From the NCBI GenBank assembly GCA_032622095.1, contig CP136064.1, positions 41,441,912 through 41,505,911 on the forward strand: a stretch of 64,000 bases of DNA, given 5' to 3'. Shown piece by piece: positions 34,394 through 47,400 of this stretch (positions are counted from its first letter, which is position 1; each line of letters starts with the position of its first letter). The DNA is from Siphonodentalium dalli (lineage: Eukaryota; Mollusca; Scaphopoda; Gadilida; Siphonodentaliidae). Position numbers and translations under genes: made by a program. A model generated the notes under the pieces. It saw only the letters and a list, made by a program, of their open reading frames with translations. It had not been told where the DNA came from and ran no database searches.

Positions 34394-35440
34394 ATGGAGT
34401 GCAGATGTGTGTCAGTTATTCTACAAGAGTTGGAGAATGCTGAGATATGGAGCCTCACCAACAGACTTGTTGGGAGGTTGTGCTCCGACAACTGTGACAA
34501 TTATGATGACACATCTCACACGCTAAGTCTGATTTTCAGCGACGGGCATGTCAGAGCGAGGCTAATGGCCACCCAGCTGGAAGAAGCCGCAAGCTTACTC
34601 GCTAAAAAAAGCATCGCACCAGGCTGGAAACGAGGAAGCGATTTGAGCAGAAATGAACAAAATTCACAGTTCCAAAGAAGTATGATGCTTTTAGACAGTA
34701 TCATTGTTTACATGGACACTAAAACTGTTGCGATGTTAGTTGAGATATGTATTAATTCGATAAACATTAAAATTGAGAGTCATGAAGCAACATGTTACGA
34801 GAAGGCATTGCCAGATCATTCAGCGAGGGATGGTTATCTCACATCAAAAAAGGCTTTTGATGTCTTGAAAAAAATTATTTTAAGCCTGGATGAAATTACT
34901 AAAGACATTCCGCCTTCTTCTCGAGCAACACTGCTTGATAAAATTATTTTACCTGTGATGGATATGGTACCCACAGGCAATGCAGAAATAACAAGTGGAC
35001 TTTTAGTTAATGTATTCTTACCTCTCTTCAAAATGAATCCAGAATCGCATGAGATTCTACTAAAATCAGTTTGGAATTTGATTCTGCATCTTACTGACGA
35101 AGATCAGAAATTTATGCTGGAAAAACAGTTAATAATGTTGTGTGGATTGTCAGATGTTTTTGTACCGTTCTCGAAATCTGCTTCTTCTAATGCGCTGGAA
35201 TGTGACGGATACTGGAACATTGTTCAGAGTTCCATGCTGGGGCAGTACCATGACAGCTTGATGCAGAAACGGGGACTGTATTTATTGAAGAGGAGCATCG
35301 ACATATGTGATAAGTGTGAACTGGAGATACCAGTAACTGGTAATGGAAGGAAGTTTGTGTGGATTAATTCTCAGAAAGCAGAGCTCTTGGGATTCTGGAA
35401 TGATTATATTCTTCTGTATGAAACCCTAGATGAAAATCAG
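34394..35440 (+). CDS. TARBP1: TARBP1 coding exon 1 (N-terminal helical region)
   Basis: A 349-codon exon from MECRCVSVILQELENAEIW to LYETLDENQ; donor CAG|GTATGG. It contains the family-typical block DGYWNIVQSSMLGQ, then LMQKRGLYLLKRSID. Its length resembles the large first exon of vertebrate TARBP1. Confidence 0.93.
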
Positions 35441-38400
35441 GTATGGAAATTCTTTTATACCATTATGCATACTTGAATGTAAACTAACTCAGAGTAGGGC
35501 TGTAACAATTCATCGTGAATTCAATGTATCATGATACAATTTCATATCGTGATACAGGAAATCAAATAATTTCTGAAGATAGGCATGTGCATAAGAGCAA
35601 CACCTGCAATGTTATCTCAAGTATACATGTTTATTATGAGTGTGTGACTCATCTCGCTAACTATTAAACTGCATTTTCGTTTAACATGAACTCAATCTCC
35701 AAAAAACAATCATGTTGGTTCTGATAATTCAGGTTCTATTTTTGGAACAATATTTTAGTGTATCGTGATATGTATTGTATTGTTGACCATGTATGATTTT
35801 TATCATATCCTGACCATGTACATGTATACAGCCCTAACTGGAAGGAAAGTTTAATTGTTTAGTTGGTATCTTTGTTCTTTGTGACAAATAACAGAACTAG
35901 TTCATTGCTATATTACTCTTGGTTTCTACATGTAACTATTTGTTGTTAGGCCATGGAAAAAATGTTGTGTATTCAGGTTTCCTGACCAACTCTATTTTAA
36001 CTCTTTTGTGACGGGAGCTGCGCTGGTTCAGCATTAAAGATCCTGTGCCAGTGCATTCTCTTATCTATGCGAGTCTCCCTTGCAAATAAGTTAACCCCAA
36101 TTCAGTTATAAATGTATACAATGGAATGGTCTATTATTCATTTGGAGGGTGTTCCGAACTTCAGGCAATAAAAGCAGATGACAGACAGAAAAAAAAAAAA
36201 TACAAGAGCAGAATGATTCATATTCATTGGTGGGAAATGTTTGGATAATAAGTTCATATGGTCGTTTGTTGAACATATTATCTGAACATTTCCTAAGGGA
36301 TAAGTACACGTCAATGAGTACCTAGAAAAGAAATGGTTAAATTCTAAATAAATTTCTCAAAATATTCTCTGTGTCACACTCTGTGACTCAGATGACATGA
36401 GATAAATAATTATTTAATTTATTTACAGATGCATATAATAAAGCCGGTCTTCTCCAGACTTGATAAACTGATACGGATGATATTTAAAGGTAAGTAGGAT
36501 GATATTTAAAGGTAAGTACCGCTGTGGTATATAACATTGAGGGTATTAAATTAAACCATATCTGTCTATGATAGTTAAGGTCCCTGGTGATTCAGCTGGT
36601 AAGATGCATAGGGCCTCATTGGCTGTCCAGGTGAAGCTGATGCAATTTCCCAACACAAGTGCAAATTTGTGACCCTTGAATTGGCAAAGTAACCTTATTC
36701 ATACATCTGTTCAAGTTTGTCACAAATTGGAGTGAATTCCTGGTGGAATTAATCCTCTGTGTGGACAGTGTGGTCATTTCTTTATCAATACCAGTAAAAC
36801 TAAGGCCATTATTATTTATATGCCCTTTTGAATTATACGCCCTTTTGAAAAAAGGGTTGTATTATGTCATCAGTCTCTCCGTCCATCTGTCGGTCTGTTT
36901 GTCCGTCTGTCTAGCCATCCGTCCATCCATCTATTATCATCTTTGGTTTCTGATTGATAACTCCAGTTTGGATTACTTGAGCTGAACCAAAGTTGTTATG
37001 TGTATTTCCCAGCTAAAAATACAGACCAAGATTGAATATGGGTTCCAGCCAATTATTTTTACAAGAGTTACGGCCTTTTTCGACTTAGAATTTGATCGAT
37101 TTCATAACGTTTCGGTTTCTGTCCGATAACTCCTGTTTTGATTATTTTATTTGAACAAAAGCTGGTGTGTGTGTTTCCCAGTTAAAACTACAGGCCATGT
37201 TCGAATACGGGTTCTGTCCAATTATTTTCACATGAGTTACGTTCCTTTTTCGACTTAGAATTTGACTGCATTTTTGGCATTTAAATTAGGGGTATATCAG
37301 ATATTCTTTGTAAGCTCAAATTATTATTTTATTTTGCAGTAGTACAATTCAAACTGGCTAAAGGGTGTATTCTTCCACACCCAAGCAATGCTAATGTTAT
37401 TTCACTGGTCAACTAAGAAAAATCACAAAATAAAAAAATCAGAACTAATTTATTTCCTACCTGATTTTTAGATAATATGAACAAAATTAAAATTAAAAAA
37501 CAATTTTATTTTGAATTGTTTTCCCTCTTATACTATCTTTAAAAATAATTATCCATAAACCAACAAATAAAAGTTGCCTAATATGTTGTAATATGGTCCA
37601 GTGGTTGAGATGACGGTATATCTATAATAAGCAAGCCCAAACCAAGCATTGATGGTTGAATGAAGATCAGTTTTATTTATTATTTAAATGTGTATATTTT
37701 GAGCAAAAGTTTAAATTTTGTATCCGTTTCATGGATGTTTCCCTAAATTTGATGGCAGCACGTTAAGTCTTTAGTCCCAATATACCTTAAATATTTGACG
37801 TCGTGAGATCATTACACATCATTCATTATAATTTTGATTGTTGGACAAATTGAAGGTTTATATAATTATTTTTTTTCTGATTTTGCATTATTCTGGAAAA
37901 GAATTAGTTTGCAATTTTTATTCTGTAGAGCCCCTTAAGGCGTTCGTAATAAGAATAGAATGGTATTGGAATTTGGCATTTACGGTAGCTCACAAATAAC
38001 AACTGGTATGAAGATATCGTACATCGGAATATCACCTAAAATCATATGTGCTTCTTGATGTGTCCAAAATTTATTAATTTTGGTATTTGCCAAAATATTT
38101 ATTCAAAGTGCTACAACAGATGTTTTCTTGTGTTTTAATACCAAGAAATAAATGAAAGCGACTTGGACACCACCATTGCTGGTAACTATATTTTATTGAA
38201 TAAATTTGCAGTGCGAAGACACCCATTCATACAGTCTATGTAAACATACACTCAGATTCATACTGATACTGAGTCTATTGCATTCCCATCAACTTTTCAT
38301 TTCTGAAAGGTTGTGGGCTTCTCCCAAAATACGTCACATCGCACTAAATATAAATCTGAAATTAGTTGATTGACAGGCGTAAACATGGTCACGTGCCAGT

Positions 38401-41400
38401 GCCGTCATGGCCGCTTCAACCATGTGAAGCCGATTCTAAGAATCGGAATTAATAGTTGCAGGGTTTGTGACTTTTCGTTCGGCGGTTGTTTTACTGACAA
38501 TAAAGGGCTAGCTTCCGGGATCCAAAATAATATGTACAGTAACTAAGACAGATCTTCTTGAAATTATAAAAAATGTCTGTGGATCTCTTGCCAGTCTTGG
38601 ACTCAGAACGAATTATTTTTTAGATCGGCCAGGCGATTTGTCTCCCATGTTGTCAAAAAATAACACAAATCAACGGCCACGAATAAAAAATACATGAATG
38701 TCGGGACTATCTGCTAAAACAACTACAGAACTAAAAAAAAAGTTAAATGACACTGATAACAAAACGATCTATCAGTTCCCCAGTACCGGCAGTTCTTAGT
38801 ACCACCGCAGCCAAAACGAGCGTAGAGCAACACAATTCTACCACCAACCCCACCGAAACCCTCCCGACCTTACACAGCCGTATTATTAGCTCCAAAGATT
38901 GGCCAGTTGTACCCTAATTACAGTTGCCTGCAATCCAAATTCCGGTGATTCTTGATTTTAAACTTTCGACCGCTCGTCAACAATCTACTTTATTTGTCGA
39001 TTTGTGAATTTCTCTTCCGGTATAAATGACGTCATGGATACTATTTTAACAACATATAGCCACACCTTCGGAATTTCCACACCGAGAGCACGTGACATGT
39101 TACTAGTTTTTTATTGGGGCACACATTTCTTGGAGCTAAGTTTTGATTGGCGGTAATTACAAGGAATCCCGGGTTTGGGAAATGAAAACTGAACGAAAGT
39201 TCGTCAGACCCACTATTTTTTATATGTGGGTATGTAGTTTACTCCAGACTGCCATTCATAGTGATCATTATCTCTATTTAAGAGTTATTGTTCTTCGCTG
39301 TTACGTCTTCTGTAATGTCAGAATTAAGTTTCCTTCGACACAAACCAGCTAGTTAAATCAGTTGGAATAATGCTGTTTTACGACTGTTTTTCTGGATAGT
39401 GTCACACATATATAAGAGAATACATTGGCCTAACAATATTTACCTTGACCTCTTATATATGCTAGGATCACTATGAGAGATTGGCATATATGCAAGAGAA
39501 TGCACTGGCACAGGATCTTTAATGCTGAACCAGCGCAGCTCCCATCATGAAAGGGTTACCTAGGTGAATTACATCAAAGGAAACTTGTACTACTTCAAAG
39601 GTAGCTGTCAGAAGATTCACATACTTGAATATTCATATAATTTTTGTAGATGGAGATATATTTCACACATCATGGTTGCTGGTTCTTTATCAGCGATGTT
39701 TCTCACATGAATCTCAGACCGTTGTTAAATGGGCGATGGAAAGCTTCCTGGATCTGAAGACGATATTGCCCTCACTTATACAGCAGGACCAACATAACGT
39801 GAGTATATATTAAAAGTTTTCTCTTCCGCAAACTTAAATGTACTACTGGCCTGGTAAAAATAGTATGAACAGGTGTGTAATTCATCTGAAAAAGTAATTG
39901 TCAACTTTTTTTTATAGAATCACTGACCAATGATCAATCTACATCCCAATTATTGTCGTGTTGAAGTTGTATAGAAAATATCACAGTGAATCTCCTCTAT
40001 CTACTTGAGCCTGTTAGTTATTGCTGAACACAGTGATTATACCAGATTTACAGTTTCAGGGAGTCTTCCAAAATTCAGCCATATATCCCATTTTACTCAC
40101 GGTTTCTTCTGAATTTAGTAATCAATAAAAGACAATGCTTCCATAACCCTTTCATGGCGAGAGCTGCGCTGGTGCAGCATTAAAGATCCTGTGTCAGTGA
40201 ATTCTCTTATATATGTGTCTCCCATAGGGAGCCTTGCATATTATAAGAGAATGCACTGGCTTACAAGGTCAAGGTAAATATTGTTAGGCCAATGTATTCT
40301 CTTATATACCGTATGTGAGCCTCCCAATGGGAGACTCGCATATATAAGAGAATGTATTGGCACAGGGTTTTCGCAAAATTTCAGGAAGCTCCAGTCATGA
40401 AAGGGTTAACCTCATCTGCCATTGTTGTTGTTTCTCTTCTATCTGTTTATAGACAGGCACTCAATGTCTTTTGTTAGAATAGACTGATGACTGGCTGAAA
40501 ATTAAGAACATTTTAAAACAGACCCTATCATCCAAAGTGATGATGTGCATTTAGTTTGCCAGTGCGAATTCAAATAAATGAAATGATTTTGCTTGAAATT
40601 TAAGCAGATGCTGCTGTTGTTGGAATGATTTTAATGTTAGGGTTTTTGCTCTTTTGTCATTTGGCTACAAATTGAGTAAAAATTGAAGGTTTTGGTGATG
40701 AAAAAATATCCAAAATTTGATTCCTATTTTCCAATATCTAAAGACCAATCTGTCGAAATCACTACACTGGAGGTTAACGTGTATGATTTCATCTTTCCTT
40801 TATTGTTGAGCTGAAATTTGATGAGGACTCGGGAACACAGATCTTTTTTAATTTATATTGAATATTGTGGGTATTGCGGCTATCTTGTGTTGCATAAAAT
40901 CTTACTAGTATTGATGCAATTATCAACCCATTTTAACCCTTTATAATAAATGAATTCTCCCAGTCAGTTAAGAAGTGTACATTGGAATGGTTTATTATTT
41001 ATTTGCAGGGATGTACAGGTCATATAAGCAGACGTCAGATTGATAAAAGTACAGAAGGAATCCTATTTATTGAGGGAAATGTTTAGATAATAAGTTCAAC
41101 AAATGGCCTGTTAACTTATTATATGAACATTTCCTATGGGATAACTACTCGTCAATGATGCTTTAGTATAGAAAGGGTTAAACTTATTATTTGAACATTT
41201 CCTATGTGATAACTACTCGTCAATGATGCTTTAGTGTAGAAAGGGTTAAACTTATTATCAGAACATTTCCTATGGGATAACTACTTGACAATGATGCTTT
41301 AGTGTAGAAAGGGTTAAACTTATTATCAGAACATTTCCTATGGGATAACTTCTTGACAATGATGCTTTAGTGTAGAAAGGGTTAAACTTATTATCAGAAC

Positions 41401-44400
41401 ATTTCCTATGGGATAACTACTCGTCAATGATGCTTTATCATAGAAAGGGTTAAACTTATTATCAGAACATTTCCTATGTGATAACTACTCGTCAATGATG
41501 CTTTAGTATAGAAAGGGTTAAACTTATTATTTGAACATTTCCTATGTGATAACTACTCGTCAATGATGCTTTAGTGTAGAAAGGGTTAAACTTATTATCA
41601 GAACATTTCCTATGGGATAACTACTTGACAATGATGCTTTAGTGTAGAAAGGGTTAAACTTATTATCAGAACATTTCCTATGGGATAACTACTCGTCAAT
41701 GATGCTTTATCATAGAAAGGGTTAAACTTATTATCAGAACATTTCCTATGGGATATCTACTCGTCAATGATGCTTTATCATAGAAAGGGTTAAACTTATT
41801 ATCAGAACATTTCTTATGAGATAACTACTCGTCAATGATGCCATAGTATAGAAAGGGTTAAACTTATTCTCTGAACATTTCCTATGGGATAACTACTCGT
41901 CAATGATGCTTTAGTATAGAAAGGGTTTATGATTCGCTCAGAATATTCAACTTTGAGAAATATTTATAATTTATTCTTTTATCCCACCAGTTCATGTCTT
42001 CAACATTCATCACAAGTCTACAGGAAGTTAAATTATATACGAGGTAATTATGACTAGACAATTAATGGGTTTAATCCTTTTGACCCATGCACACTGTGTT
42101 CAACCAGCACTCCTCATGTTTCTGTTTGTTGGTCCTTATAGTAACCGATATGTTATGGGTTTATCAGAAGTGGCAAAATAGAAAAAAATTATCTTTATTT
42201 TATAGTGATGTGGACACATTGTCATTGTTATATACAAATTTTATGGAGCGACTCTATTGGTGAAATCATTGCCATTGTTTATCGGCAATAAATTCATCTC
42301 CAGCTTTTAATAATAGGAGTAAATATTTCAATTCTGCATAGTTCAGACATTGTGTTTTCTGGTTCAATCACTTTTGTTGGAATTTGCAGTAATAGTAGCT
42401 GAAGGTGAGCGATGTGCCCGAGGACGCACTTATCAGTTTGGTTTACCAAATAAGTGCACATTATGTCCTTAACCCTTTCATGATGGAAGCTGCACTGGTG
42501 CTGCATTAAAGATCCCATGCATTATCTTATATGTGACCCGCCATATCAAATCCAGTCGTAAGTCGGGATTTTTTTACCCTGTGCCAATGCATTCTCTTAT
42601 ATATGCGAGTCGACCATAGGTTGCCTCGCATATATAAGAGAATGCATTGGCCTAACAATTTTTTATCATTTTTTTTAAATAAATGTTTCTTACAATTTTT
42701 AGGACATAAAATAAAAAACATCCATTACCCTGCAGGGAGCCCCACACATATATAGAAGCATGTTTGTCTGGGGCTCTGTATGGGTGAAATTATAAAAATG
42801 TTAAAGAATACAAGAAAATATTATTAAAATTGTAAAAAATTGTTAGGCCAATGCACAGGGTAAAAAAAATCCCGACTTACAACTGGATTTGATATGGCGG
42901 GTCACATATATGCAAGTCTCCCATAGGGAGTCTCACATATATAAGAGAATGCACTGGCTTACATGATCAAGTAACAATGACAATGCATTCTCTTATATGC
43001 TAGGCTTCCTATGTAAGACTCGCATATATAAGAGAATTTATTGGCCTAGAATTTTCGCAAAATTTCAGGAATCTCCTGTGATGAAAGAGTTCAAAAGGGG
43101 CGTATAAAAATTGGTCTGTAAAACAATTAGCATCAACAAGTACATGAAAAAATAGATTGAATTTGTTCTTATGTTCACTATTATTAACTCTCAAATAATG
43201 AGATTTCAAATGTCTAAGCCATTCTTATGTAAACATTACTGTTACAGTGGAATTACCAATACAATTCCAATTAGTCCAATAAGATGCCAATGTGTAATCA
43301 AAACTTGATGATGATGTATTTGACAAATCAGTGTAACAGTTTTGTTTGCATAACAATGGTTTCAACACATGAAATTTTGTTATTGGAGAAATATCCTTAA
43401 CCCTTTGAGTGCCAGGTCCGATTTTTGTATCAACCCATATACCCTGTGCCAATGCATTCTTTTATATATTTTGCACATTTAGCCACAATGAGTGCCTTGG
43501 GTTTCTTTAATTCTGACATAGATTTATCTAGGCATTATCATCATAATTATATACCATATCATCTAAAAATAACATCAATCTCTCAACCATTATTATCATA
43601 ATTATATACCATAGCATCTAAAAATAACATCAATCTCTCAACCATTATTATCATAATTATATACCATAGCATCTAAAAATAACATCAATCTCTCAACCAT
43701 TGGAAAAATACATAGAGGATCTCTAGTGAGTCACAATTCTATACAAAATTTGTTAATGAAATTTAGTGAATGAAGTTAAAGTGATGTGAAACACACCGAT
43801 ATGGTGATACAATAGAAATGGAGAATAATCTTGTTCAAAGTAGTAATTTTTACAAAAAGTATATCCAAATTGACAACACACTGTCATTCTTATATGTGAA
43901 ATAAATGCAGTGACTCTTGATGGCGAAATCGTTTTCGTTAGTTTATCGTCGATAGATGCGTCCCGAATCGAGTGGTAAATATTTACAATTGAGCGTAGTT
44001 CTGGCGATGTTTTCTATGGAGTCGTATGGTCGATTTGCTTAAAATTTTCGGCGATGTTAGTAGAATGTTACATTCCTTCAGTTGTAATAGTGCCTGAATT
44101 CTAACTTTTCAGTTTCATGCATCCGAACAAGTACATAACATGTCTTTAATAATTTTGTGTAGAATTGCGACAAATTTGAAATCACATTTTAGCAAGGAAA
44201 AAGGATCTCAAAATGGCGGGGTTAAAAGAAAATATTATTGATTTCCTTATCACAACCAAAGAGGAAGTAAAGACACTTTGAAGAAAAATTTTAGTTCCAT
44301 TTTAAATGTGTTTTTTCGTGTTGACAAAATTGTTCAACCACCCTTATCACCCCATCTTTATCTCACAGTCAACACTAAATAACCCAACACAAATTGAATA

Positions 44401-47400
44401 TCATAATCGATGTCATTGCGTTAAGCTCTTACGTCACTGCGAGTGCCAATAACAAGCCTTGAAATAGCGTGTCTGTCATTTGCAGAATGAGGTCCCCAGA
44501 GGGTGAATTTAGTGATGCTACTCCGCATAGCGGGCTAGCATCACCAAATTTACCCTCTGGGGACCTCATTCTGTTTACACCTCGGCAGAATGAGGTTCAC
44601 AGAGGGTGAATTTGGTGATGCTAGCCCGCTATGCGGGGTAGCATCACTAAATTCACCCTCTGGGGACCTCATTCTGCAAATGACAGACACCCTATTTCAA
44701 GGCTTGATAAACTCCATAATGTTTCTTTTCAGATCTTCTGATGATTTAATGGGATGTGCTCCAGTTATTGGACTAAAACTGCTGACATTTTTTGAAAAAT
44801 GTTGGAATTCAATAAAAGACAATGAACAGAGAGGTGTGTTTATACTTCCTGTTATGCAACCTAGATTTGTTATTTTATATTGTCATATGACATGAGAGTG
44901 ACCTACAATGTTGTCGACATTTTCGTCATGGAATCTTACAATAGTAGTGATATAAGTGTCTAACATTAGTAATAAACTCATTATACATGCCGCAAGAAAA
45001 CACCTCACTGAATGGGCAATACCTTGTAACATTAACACTTCCATGACTGGAGCTTCCTGAAATTTTGTGAAAAACTTGAGCCAATGCATTCTCTTATATA
45101 TGAGTCTCCCAAATAGGAGCCTCACATATAAAAGAGAAAACATTGGCCTAACAATATTTACCTTGCCCTTGTAAGACAGTGCATTTTCTTATATATGTGA
45201 GGTTCCCTATGGGAGACTCGCATATATAAGAGAATGCACTGTCACAGGATCTTTAATGCAGCTCCCATCATGAAAGGGTTAAAGCCGTTCGTAATGAGGA
45301 TGGAATGTTATTAGAATTTCGCCGTTGAACTCTCAAATAACAACTGGTATGAAGATATCGTACATCGGAATATCACCTAAAATCATATGTGCTTCTTGAT
45401 GTGTCCAAAATGTATTATTTTGGCATTTGCCAAATTATTATGCAAAGTGCTACAACTGATGTTTTCTTGTGTTATAATACTTAGAAATAAATGTAGGCGA
45501 CTTGGGCACCACCATTGCTGGTAACTATATTTTATTGAATAAATTTGCAATACGAAGACACCCATTCATAGTGATTGTTATCTCTATTTTAGAGTTATCG
45601 TTCTTCGCTGTTACATTTTTTATATCTGTTAGAATAGTGAGATGGCAAAATAACAAGACCCTGTGAATTGTTTGATGTGATTTGGAATCTTTTGACTTGA
45701 TTTGATTCAATAATGTCATTCCTGATTTGAAATTTATTGAATCTATTTCATCAGGTGTATTCCCATGCTTTCTACAGACCACAATGTAAGTCAGTCGGGA
45801 CTGCGGAGTACCGGAAATTACATGTCACATGGGAACTACATACAAATTGGCAGATTTAAGTTTTTGGTACAGCGTCTGATGAAGTTTCCCAAATGTGCAT
45901 ATGTGGATGCATATTGACACTTTCTTTACTGAATACTCATTGATGAGTAGTTCCCTTAGGAAATGTTCACATAATAAGTTCAACAAATAACCTTTATTAT
46001 CTGAACATTTCCCCCCAATAAATAAAAATCCGTCTGCAATTGTAATATCAGTTTCTATGTTTGTCGTCTGCTCAATTTTCATGAACACCCCTCCAAATGA
46101 AAAAGAGACCATTCCAATATATACTTTTATAACCAATTGGGGGAATCCATTTAGTATAGAAAACGTCAAACTCCCTATCCATGACTCATTGTATTCACAT
46201 CTGTCTGTAGTTACACTGAATATTAGATGTTTCTTTTTGATTTTGTTAACTTCACCTTATTGTAGATGGTCTGTTGCACATTAATTTGGTTATGTAACTA
46301 AACAATTTATATATATCACAGTGTGTAAGGCCATGAAAATTAAATACCTAGATTATCATGACCCCTCCCTGATATTTTAGCTCACTTCAGATTTATTTAT
46401 TATGCCCCCGACTTGAAGTCGGCGGGTGTATAGTCGACGTCTCCGTCCGTCCGTACGTCCATCCGTCCATACAAACATTTTGCATTATTGTTCAGCAATC
46501 GCTGGGCAGATTTAGCTGATATTTGGTATGGTGATGGAGCAGCCTGGGGGAACAGCTGCATGCATAGCGCAGGTTTCGTCCACCCATTTTCACCAGAGTT
46601 ATGGCCCGTTTTTGACTTAGAAAATTCAATTTTGTCCGTCCGTACAAACATTTTGCATTATTGTTCAGCAACCGCTGGGCAGATTTAGCTGATATTTGTA
46701 TGGTGATAGAGCAGCATGGGGGAACAGCTACATGCATAGTGCGGGTTTCGTCAACCCATTTTCACCAGAGTTATGGCCCTTTTTTTACTTGGAAAATTCA
46801 ATTTTTCTATTGTTTTTGGGGTTTGCAGATGATAGCTTGAGCTTTTGTGGTACGATTGCAAATCCCGTATTTTGTGGATCAGTTATATGAAAATACATGT
46901 CAAGTGCGAATTTGGGTATGATCTGATGATTTTGCCAGAGTTATGGCCCTTTTTTCAACGTAGAAATCCGTCCGTACATCTGTCCATACAAACATTTTGC
47001 ATTATTGTTCAGCAACCGCTTGTCAGATTTAGCTGTTATTTGGTATGGTGATAGAGCAGCATGGTGGAACAGCTACATGCATAGCGCGGGTTTCGTCCAT
47101 CCATTTTCACCAGAGTTATGGCCCTTTTTTTACTTAGAAAATTCAATTTTGTCCTTCCTTACAAACATTTTGCATTATTGTTCAGCAACCGCTGGGCAGA
47201 TTTAGCTGATATTTTGTATGGTGATACCGTCCATGCTTAATCCGAATTGCTACGGTCGGGGGCAAATGCCACGCGACAGCGTACCTCTTGTTTTTAGTTG
47301 TTTACTCAAGATCTCTCCACAATCATAGCGAACAGAAAGTTGTGTTTTCGGCAGTCTCTAGACTACAAATTGATTCCAGACCGCTATCACGTGACTTATT

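Noticed and set aside
46400-47205. ORFs of 64-83 codons on both strands
   Set aside because: Frames follow the ~185-bp tandem unit and change with each copy; no splice or coding signal.
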